This document shows, in pieces, positions 50,401-61,900 of a stretch of DNA of 64,000 nt. Within the stretch, counting starts at the first letter, position 1; each line of letters opens with the position of its first letter. Origin of the DNA: Sipunculus nudus (Eukaryota > Annelida > Sipuncula > Golfingiida > Sipunculidae); NCBI GenBank assembly GCA_026874595.1, contig CM049318.1:29476956-29540955 (forward strand), in the 5' to 3' direction. The notes beneath the pieces were generated by a model, which saw only the letters and a list, made by a program, of their open reading frames with translations, did not search any database and was not told where the DNA came from. A program made the translations under genes and the position numbers.

Positions 50401-53400
50401 TTTGAAGAATATAAGACTTTCAGTTGATAGTTGTAACATTGAAGTTTTGCTAGAGTGTCATGCTAACCACATCCTACCATACGCACACAACCCCTGACTA
50501 GGTGCCCACCAGTGATCTCCGGAACAAAGTGATTCCATTATTTCAACCCCCTCGTAATTTGTAGAGTAATAATTCTGAAATATCCTCCTTCATTTCGACC
50601 TTCATAAAATTTGATTATATTTTAGGGGTCAATATAATAGAATAAATATGGTAGGATTAAAACAACCTTTTGCAGCGAACAAGTTTCAACAACGAGGCAG
50701 TTACCTTGACCTTACATTGTGTGATGTACAAGTTAGACTGAATTCACATGGTCAGTAATTTAGGTTTAATTCTTTAAGCTTTGAATTATCTGTAATATTG
50801 AAGACATGAAATAATTGATAAATAATCAATCATCAGTTATGTTTACTTTCAGTCAACAAACATGAGTTTATAACCAGTTCCTACCAGTGGTAATTGTTAA
50901 GTCTAGGACCATACTTTAGTCCAAGATTGTAGCATCGGAAGCACTGAGATTTAGGTGATCAATACTTATGATGCTGATAGGTTCTTATAAATGCTTAGGC
51001 AGTAGTTATAGTAAGACATAAATCAAAGACATGTATATAAATATACCCAATATCGAATATATATTACAGTAACACTATTCCATGCACATGAACATTGCAT
51101 TTAATGTGTTGATTGAGTCCGCATTCTGGGTTTTGTTAAACAAAACTAGACCCGGTCCAGAGATTCCCACAAGAACCTTGCCTTATGTTAATAAATAGAC
51201 AAAAAATACAAACTTTATTTGTAAAAATTACAAACTGGTACATTTAGTGTTATTTATTGCCAGCTGATGTCCTTTATGTGGTGGGAAAGTTCTTTTCTAT
51301 GTCATCTGAAGTGTGGCCATTGTTAGTTACCAAATAGTTACGATTCTTCCCTAAGCTTGCCAGAGGCAAAGCATCTGGCACCCACCACCATAAACATTAG
51401 TCAGTTTTGCTCTCTCTTGCTTATTAGAGCCCATGCTGTTACATAATTGTTTATATCTTATTAATGTGTTCTGGTGACAGCCTCTGTATAGGTCATTAAT
51501 CACACCTATGCCAACATAGTCATTCACTTTTACACCTTTGTATAATTCAACTTTTTTTCAGTTGACATGAATGAAATCCTTGTGACGATTTCAATTAGTA
51601 TGCTTAAATCCTGCAATTTTATGTATTTCAGCTGTTACTTAATTAAGTCATTATAAATTGAGGTTTCATGCAGGCATGGATCCCTGTCACATCTAAAGTC
51701 TGTGTCATCTGCCATAACTGAGGACAGACATGTACAGTCAGAAAAAGTCAAACATGAAAGCATACCATAAATATACAGTGACATACCTGAAAGAATGAAA
51801 AACTTGATTTTAAATTAAAGATTCATTTAATTCTTGTTGTATGTATATTGGTAATAATACATTATAACAGACTGTCACAGGGCTAAGTAATAGACTTTCA
51901 ACAGGCTAGGTGGCCTTTATTACTAGGTAAAAGATAGGAATCAAAAGGTCCCCATGGAATTTACATCACCACACAGGCCTGGATTGTGACTGTACTCACA
52001 GATTCATAAATAAGTGTTTTCCAACAAACGTACTTAGATAAGGCACAATAAAGTGATTTTACCCACAGTGAACTCACATTTATATTTTAAGCTTTGTGTC
52101 ACAGACAATTGTCTATGATTTGTTATATGAGTTTTTCATTTGATGTTAGACCATTATGTCACAGTTTGTGCTTAAGTTAATTGCAGCAGCATCCATATAT
52201 ATATTTTTTCTAAATTGTTTTTACAGATCATAGTTTATATGTGTACTATGTATATCATAATAAAGAAGAAGCCTATTGGGCATAGAGCCAATATTTTTTT
52301 GTGTGAAAAAAGTAGATGTGCTCTAGCCCAAAATTGATGCTTAAATTATTCATCTGTAGCCGTATTTTCAACTTTTAAAAATTAATTAATGATAAGTGCC
52401 TTATGTGTTGAAATAATACTTCAAAATTCCATGCCATTGAAACACCATTACCCCACAAGTTTGGAGCCAGGTGATATGAGTTAAGAGGAGCTGTACATAG
52501 AATCTTCATAAATCTACCAGTAGTTAATGTGTATTTTGACAGAATTTCTTGGATTTGTATATTTAAAGTTAATATCTATATTTTTTGTAGAAATACAACA
52601 CTATTGTTGGTGATCGAGGTGCTCAGCTTAGTGGGGGACAGAAGCAGCGTATTGCCATCGCTCGTGCATTGGTTCGTAATCCTAAGGTTCTATTGCTTGA
52701 TGAGGCGACCTCTGCCTTGGATACAGAGAGTGAATCTGTGGTACAAGAAGCACTTGACAAGGTAAGAAACATTAAACACCACCACCAAGATGCAAATCAA
52801 TACAATGATATAAAGTAATATCACAGATATTTGAATTTAATCAGCATTATTATGTAGATGCATAATTATGTTACTGAAAAATATAACAAATTAAGTTGTT
52901 ATTATTTTTCTTCATAAAATAATACCACTTAACTTCACACAGAAAACCATCTTACTCTGTCAGTTGTCATGCTATTCCAGTGTAACATTGAATCAGTAAC
53001 TGAATTTTTCTTTCATATCATTTGACTCAGTTTCATCTGTATCATGTTTTTCTGTGGCATTTACACATCAGATAGAGTCCATTTGTAGTGTTATATTACA
53101 GGCAAGTCAGGGCCGTACGACGCTGGTGATCGCTCACAGACTGTCCACCATTAAGAATGCAGACAGGATCATAGCCATACAGGATGGGGTAGTATCAGAG
53201 ATGGGTACCCATGACAGTTTGATGGAGAAAGAGGGACTCTACTACCACCTGGTGACCAGCCAGGTAACTGAAACTGTAAGGCCAAAATAAAAAAAGGGTA
53301 TGGTTCTCAGGCACTTTTTTTCAGAAATCAATGCGGGCGGGCGCTTTTTTTATTTTAAATTTTTTGGTATGTTTCGATAAAAATGTCAAATGATAAGGGG

Positions 53401-55866
53401 AAAAGCATGAAAATAACAGTTTTATTTTGCTAAATAAGTAAAAGCACTACAAAACAAAGGAAATTGTATGGTTTTATCTTCTTTAAAGAAATGTCGGAGC
53501 GGCAGCAGCTCAAAATTGGAAAGTTTTTATTGAAAATCAAAATAAAAATTTTTGATGCGGGGGTTTAAAATTGATGCGGGCGGTGCCTGAGAACCATACC
53601 TTTAATTTTTTTTGGCCTAATATCTGTAATATTAGCGTAATGTCCTATTTACTCCACGGCATAAACTGTAACATTAGAAATTGATTTTCAGAAAACTTTG
53701 CAAAGACTTTAAAAGTGTTTCTTTATTATAGGGCCATTCCCCTGAAATAAACATTTCCAGAAAGGAAAACAAGTAAAAATAAGCCACACCATATAAAATG
53801 TAAACAATTAGGCAATCATTAGAAAGCATTGGATTACACAATTGATCGGTTATTAAATTTTATTTGGGTTATTGTACGGGGGTTAACTAAAGTAATGTGT
53901 AAATTTTACTTTCATTTTGCACAGTCAACTGTTTGACCAGTTATACTTCCCGGCTGTAGATTTTCCGAAGAAACCGCAAATATCCACGGATTTCCGCGGA
54001 TTTCCGAGTATTGGGACTGCGGCATTTATAAAATTCTTCGGAAAAAGCACCAAATCCTAAATCTTTGGATTTTTGCCGTAGATTCCGCACTTTTCCGCGG
54101 ATTTCTGCCGCAGTTTCCACACTTTTCTGCTGATTTCTGCTGCAGTTTCCGTACTTTTCCGAGGATTTCTGCTGCAGTTTCCGCACTTTTCCGAGGATTT
54201 CTGCTGCAGTTTCCGCACTTTTCCGAGGATTTCTTCTGCACTTTTCCGCAGATTTCTTCAACAGTTTCCATAGATGTTTTTCTGCAGCTTCCCCACTCTT
54301 TCATGAAGGTTTCCTTTGGTAAATGAATTTCTGTGGCAATATTTTTCTGAAATTGTAAAACTTTTAATTTTCTGAATAAACATAACAATCAGCTATATTT
54401 TGAGACGTTGCCTTCCTTTTCATCTTGAATATTAGAGTATTGCCACACCTGCATCTGCTTATAGATGTAATAAATGAAAAACACTAAGAACAAAAGATGT
54501 AAACTGATTATTTATTAAAAAAATTATAATAAATATTAGTTAGTTTTGTTTTCTTTACAATGGCTTCAATAAGTCACTCAACTTGTGTTTCATATTTGCT
54601 TTGGTGGACTTATCAAATATCCTGGTGATTTTATCTGGAAAGAAAAATAATTTAGTGATCTTGCAAGAAACATCATATTGTGTAATTTTTTAAGACCTCT
54701 TTCATAGTAAAATAAGTATATTTTCAGACATGGAATTTTTCTATAAGATCTTTAAGTACTACAACTTTAAAATTGCAAGAAAGTCAATTAAGTGTAAACT
54801 GCATATTAATCAGAAACACTGAAAATTTTCTATTGACAAACAGTGCATTATGTTTTATATGTATCTTTCTCCAAGATTTGCTGGTAATTCCAACTCTTAA
54901 GGCAACATTAAATAACACTTTAAAAATTCCTGCACACATAAAACTCATAAATAATGAATAAATATGGATGCACATGGTTTGTAAACAATTTAAAAAATAT
55001 TCTTTTTAGGCCATTACAACAAATGCCCCAAATAAATACATAACAGTGGTGTCATATATGGCAAGAAAATGCATATTGCTGATCTAAATTGAAAGATGTA
55101 TTCTATTCAGAAATAAAAAGGATATTTTGGTTGTAAATAGAAAGATGTTTACCATATTTAAGCTATTTAAGGATATTTCAGAATACCAGTTCAGTCTGTT
55201 AAATGACTGTTTGCATCATCAAATTTTCAATAACAATACTTTTATGGTTAAAAAAAATGTATTTTATAATAAGTAAGGATGAGGCATGATGATTCTCAAA
55301 ATATACTTGAGGAAATACCCAGTGTTATAGGCCATCTAAGTCTATACACATATAAACAGTACCCATTAGTGCTCATCCTCAGACAAGTAAATTAACAAGA
55401 TATTTTGCATATTCTGTTCACATATTTTGAACTCAAATAAAATAGGTGGATATGCTTACATGAGTTGTGTTCTCTTCATTCCTCCTGACGGTTAACCACT
55501 TCATTTGAACTGACCCTGCATTTATGCACTGTAAGCGTCTTGATACACTGCTTCCTGTAACCTGAGATGCTGGGGACTGGCCTTGCAAGGTCAAGATGGC
55601 TGGATGACAGTACTTGACAATGACATAGTACAGCTGCAGCTGGCTTCTGCCCAGGGTGTATGTACATGCCTTGTAACACATGGATCTTTTAATACATTAC
55701 ATATAATTAATACCTATTCATTTTAATGAGCTGTTTTTTAGTTCCAAGGGGAGCTGGTGAACACTTAATCTCAGGTTAAATCAAGACACTTGAAAAAAAT
55801 TCATCAGAGAGAAATATATATGTGATACATTTATCTTTCAAAACATTATTTAATTTTTTATCCAGC

Positions 55867-55935
<69 letters not shown>

Positions 55936-58900
55936 TTATATGAGTGTGTGCATGTGTGTGTGTGCAGGAAAATTACACATATGAACAACTTATAATACAC
56001 AGTACCTCTATTACAAAATTGATTTGAACAGGAAATATTTTTCTATATTTGTATGCTTGATGCTTTTCTAAACATATTGGTATGTTGGATGCCATATCTC
56101 TATAAAGAATGAAGTATATTATATTTTTTTATAGTTGTTAACATGTAGCTGGACTTAGCATTTTTCCCTTCAGGCCCAGTACATCTCCATGTCCAAGTAA
56201 AATTTCTATGTCCAGAAAGCCTTTTCACAGCCAAAAATTTTCTAAGTCCTAGAATTTTGTGGAAATCCGTGGAAATTTGCCGCACTTTCAGAAAAATGTG
56301 GATTTTTTTCCACACTTTTCCGAAGTGTTCGGAAAAGTGCGGATAAACATCTTCGGAAATCTTACACAAATGCATGAAATCCATGGAAAACTGCGGAAAT
56401 CCATGGAATTCCAAAAATTTCTGCGGAAATCCGTGGAAATTTAATTGACATACAGAAATTTTTCGGAAAATCAACAGCTAGGTTGGCTGCTTCTCATAAT
56501 AAAAGGCAGGTAATCCTGGGTGTCAACATGATTTATCAAAAAATTATTGACAAATTGTTTTATATATGATGTTTACCCACAGACAAAGGCTGAAAAGAAG
56601 GAAGAAAATGATGAGGAAATTGAAGCAGGTTAGTAAACATTTATAGTTTGAATATTCAGGGTGTATTAGACATGAATTATTGAATTTGTGGTCCAATCAG
56701 ATTTAACAATATCAGAAGAAACTCACAAAATAATTAGACATTGCAATGAAACATTGAGAATTTTGCATCTCTTGCATAGGTTACATTTTTTTAAATTAAT
56801 ATTTTCCCCATCCTTTTATAAAAAGTATTTACAAGCTTTTTTCCCACCTAAAAAAACAAATATAAGCCCTTGAGTATACATTCTAAATGTAAATACTATC
56901 AAAATGAATATATTTTGGAGAGCAGTCTAAGAGTGGGGTGGGGGGTGTTCAAATAACATGTATACCTTCATTAATGGATAATTATACAATAACTAATGTG
57001 TGATGTGGATAAAATACTTATGTAATTGTGCCATGTGTGTAGTTTGTTGGAAAGCCAAGGACTAAAGTACAATCAAAATGTAGCCAATTTAAAATACCAT
57101 TTCAGTATTTAGTACCTGTATACAGTGCATGTAGGTTGTGCATGAGACATGATATTTTGTCTGTTTCTCTGAATATACCATAACTTATTTCCCATGATAT
57201 GTAATCAGGCTGGTGAATGTTATCTAGAGGTTATCATTTGCAGCATGGCTGTCAGTATATGCATGTAACAAATTGCTCATAATTACATGCAGTAGTACAG
57301 GTTTATTTACATGTTTGTCATGGTATAATTTCCAGAGCTCTTTTGCAATAGAAATAATGAGACGATGATTGTTAAAGTGATGAGATTTATGGGATATTGT
57401 GTTCAAAGCTCAATTGAAGGCTTATCAGGTAAAATATATATGTTGAAGGCTAATGAACAGACAATTTTGGTTTATATGAATTACATTGCCCAAGGTATAT
57501 TTTCAAGTACTTTTATGAAAGGATCTTTGTTTGATTGACAACTCCATATATGTATACTTTATTACTTTATGTTCATATATATAACCTTAATATTTTTATA
57601 AAGGTATGAATCAAGTAATAAATTCAGAGACCTCTGTTTGATCAGAAAATATACAATTTTAGGCTAAAGCTTGTGTATAAAAAAAGGTGAAGTACAGAGT
57701 TGCTTTTCAGATTAGTAGGTTAGATTATGAGTGCAGGGATACATTGTACCATGTAATTAACTGTATTACCTGAATATAGGTCCACCAATGATTCATGACA
57801 TCAAGCATCAAGATGATTTGGCCTTGACCCTGGTCGAGGTCACTGATACATATGACCCCACCAAGCCTTTGCTTGGTGGTGAGTCTGATGGTAGGAAGTT
57901 CATTGTGTTGGCATGGTGTAATTAAGGCTAAGTTCATTGTTGTGGGAAGGGTTATCTTATTTTGTTGTTCGTGGTTTTATTTTTTTGTTTGTTTCTTGTT
58001 GATTTCATTTGGCATGTTGATTGTTATATGTTCAAACCTTACATTCAGTATATGTTGTAAAGCACAGGCAGTTGCACACTTGTTTTAGCTTTGCAAGTCA
58101 GTATTTTGTATGAATCTTGTGTTATATATACATTTTTAACAAAAGATTTTTTTTACAATTATTTACCTGCATTTTTACACACTGGTGATCGGTTACTCAA
58201 ATATGACCAGGATATGTAGTAAAACCATAACATGTCAAATACGACACAGCCACATCCAAGAACATATAGCTTTACACTCTCTTTCTCTCCACACAAATAC
58301 ACACACACACATGAGTAAAAAAGTTAATTTAAGATCTAAGAACACTGCATGTTGCCATAACTTAAGTGACAGGAAATAGAAGAGCTTTTGATACCTTGAA
58401 TATTTGAATGTTGGAATAGCCTGATGCCCTAAATATGATTAAGTACATTACATTGTCAGCCAAAAGATGTTTTCTTGTGTCATCACCTCATGAAGAAGCA
58501 TCCAGAAAGTCGGGAGTTTTATAATTAATAAGCAGTATTTGCTTCAGTGCTCAAATTGTTTTGTTATGTGAACAGTCATAATTATCCAGAAAGTTGTGAA
58601 GAAAACAGTCCACAAGCTTATCATGCAAAATTTCTGAAGTGCTCATGCTGTGATGTTGGATGAATAACACATGATTATCAAAAAAAAACTGAAGGGCATT
58701 CTTCAGAAGACTATCACTCAGTCAAAATCACATTAATCAGTCCCTACATTTTCGTTCCCCGCTCCAGGGATGTGAAGGACATTGATTTGGGTTTGTCTGT
58801 CTGTCTGTCTCTCTGTCCATCCGTCAGGTTTCGTTTCCATGCGATGACTTTCCTGAATATTATCAGATTTCATTCAAATTTGGGTCAGTAATTGCTCTCA

Positions 58901-61900
58901 TGCATACCTTGGTTGGGATTGGTTTTGGAATGTATCACTTCTGTCTGTCTGTCTGTCTCTCACTTTGTCTGTCAGTTTGTCAGGATTTCATATCCATGCA
59001 ATAGCTTTCCAAAATATTATCCCATTTCATTCAAATTTTGGTCAGTGATTGCTTTCATGCATACCTTGATTGGGATTAGTTTTGGAGTCTCTGGCTTTCG
59101 TCTGTCTCTCGGTCACTTTTTCTCTCCGTAACTTTCCTTAATGTTAGCCGATGTCATTCAAATGTTGGTCAGTGATTGCTCTCATGTTTACCTTGGTTTG
59201 GATTTGTTTTGAAGTGTCTTGCTTATTTCTGTCTGTCTTTCTGTCTGTCACTCTGTCTGTCAGTTTGTCAGGATTTTGTGTCTGTGCCATTACTTTCCTA
59301 ACTATTATCCGATTCATTCAAATTTTGGTCAGTGATTGCTCCCATGCTTTCTTAGGTTGGGATTTGTTTTGGAGTGTCTGGCTTCTGTCTGTCTGTCTGT
59401 CACTCTGTCTGTCAGTTTGTCAGGATTTTGTGTCTGTGCCATTACTTTCCTAACTATTATCCGATTCATTCAAATTTTGGTCAGTGATTGCTCCCATGCT
59501 TTCTTAGGTTGGGATTTGTTTTGGAGTGTCTGGCTTCTGTCTGTCTGTCTGTCACTCTGTCTGTCCATCCTTTATCAAGCATGAAAAACAACAAGATCCC
59601 AATGCGGGGGACATTTATTCCACGAATTTGCTTGTTATATCATTATCCCTTGGTGGTTACAATTGAGTATTTAAATGATATTGATTTAAATCACTTTACA
59701 GCTGTAGTTTCTGCTGAGGATCTGCCACCAAAACTAGAAAGGACAAATTCCTGGAGATGGAGTCTGAAAAGGCAGACGTCAAATCTGAGCACCGGTACCC
59801 GAAAACGCTACGACAGCATGAACTCCAACGAAGAAAAGGTAAAAACAGATGCTTGATATCAGAATGTGTACAGGAAGGGGCATGTAATAATGTTTGCTTT
59901 CCTACAAAAATGCTTGAAACATATCCAACATTTACAGATTTAATATAATATACATGATTGTAATTTTATCATGATTATAGATTTGATTACATAAATAATT
60001 ATGATATTTTTAACAAATGAAAACTGTAAGTTTGCTAATATACACTGCTTGCCTCCACCTTTTTGACAGGATTATGCACATGGGACACCAATGTAAATAT
60101 AATTAACATTATTTATTTCACATGGATTGTACAACTAGTTATAATAACTAATACGTAGCACTCTCCATGGCTCTGATGTCGGCGCTTGGTAGTCGGAAAG
60201 GGTGGAGGTAACCAAATGACCCAGAGAAAACCACTGACCTTGGACGAGCAACTACGACCCGCTGTCATAGCCACGACGGGTATCAAACCTGTGTTGCCAG
60301 CAGAGAGGGCCGAGCCTTTTACTACTCGGCTGTCCAGGCTACACATTCAGATTTAGATTCTCTTGTTCATTAAATCAGGAGAGGAGTCATGACAAACATT
60401 GATTACCTTTTATATTTTACTAGTAATATTTCTTGTATGATTGAATAAGTTTCCTATAATAAAGACCTAACAAACTTTAAATACATTGACCCAAACATAT
60501 TAAAGGTGCCCTTTCATCTACCTTTTGAAAAAGAATTTATGTGATTTCGGGCTTACTCTGTGTATATAAAAAGACCTAAGGGTAATTTTGGTTGTGAAAA
60601 GTTCTTATAAGGCCTTTGTGAAAGATATATGAATTTGTTTATCAAGAGCATGTTTGTAAACACAGCAATATTGACAAACGCGAAAACGTGTAACCTAAGA
60701 TGGTAGGTTGCAAATATGCGGAGGTAGGAAGGTCATTTGTTGCAAAACGCCATTGCAATTAAAGCTCTGGCTTATCAGACTAGCTGCCATATGCCCTTGT
60801 TGAGTTTGATTTGATTATTTTGGCGGGCCCCCACATATTATAAACACGTTGATATAAACAAAACAAAAAGCCTGTGTGCAAACATATCCATGTTTTCTGG
60901 CCTATTTTTATCAAAGCTTCTAGGGATTACCTTCGTTTATAAAGGTCAGATTGGTGATTGGGCCCCTTTAAGTATAAATTTGTGATTAACACACTTTATT
61001 GACTGATGATGATCATTTAGTTGTATGTATGTTTCAGCCCATAGAAGAGGTAGAGGAAAAACTACCTGAACCTCCACTGAAGCGGATTATGCGGTTGAAT
61101 GCCCCCGAGTGGCCGTATCTCCTGGTTGGAAGTCTGACTGCCATCGTCTCAGGTGCCGTCCACCCAGGATTTGCCATTGTATTCTCAGAAATTGTTGGAG
61201 TAAGTTTTCTTCCCTCAGCTTTGCTTCTTTTCAATTTTCCAATTTGTACACATTTCTTTATCTTTTTTTTTTTAAACCTTCAAATGAAGACCTCTGAATA
61301 TTAATGGGCAACAAACTGTAACCATTAGACCTAGAATCTTCTTCCTGTACATCCAGGGAGGTCCTTAGCAAATCTCCTTGGAAACCTGATATTAGGTCAA
61401 AGTGACCTATATTGTAGAATATATATGAAAGAACATGATTTGGGCATCCTAAAGGGCAGATTTGCATGAATGATTACAGTTGGACCTAGAAACTTTTAGT
61501 TGGATTAAGATCCAGGGAGATTCCTGTAAAGATTTCTATAAACCTGAAAGTATGTCAAGGTGACCTATATTCTAAATTGTGTAAAAGAAAATGATTTTAA
61601 CACTCTGTTAGTCAGATGGGCACAAATAGTAAAAGCTTGATGCAGAATAAAGTCAGTGTGACCAACGTCTAAGATCTGTTGGCAAAATGCATGATTTTAG
61701 GCACTCTGGGACTGGGTGTCATTGTACCAGTTGCTGAGGGTTCCTTTAATGAAGCTGAGTGTCATGGATCTAGGGCCACTTGTTAATATTTAGAGGTTTC
61801 CGGCATCTGTAAATCCTAGTGGTGCTTTTTATATATTGGTCATTTAAAGGATTATTATTATGCAGCAAGCTGAAAGGAGAAATAAAACGACCTAAGTGGT

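Noticed and set aside
53941-54388. Lys/Arg/Glu-rich antisense proteins of 106 and 120 codons
   Set aside because: Translation of a 32-bp minisatellite in two frames.
59151-59856. Leu/Ser/Cys-rich ORFs of 82-122 codons
   Set aside because: They read through the 152-bp minisatellite; only the last part of one frame is real, and it is exon 15.
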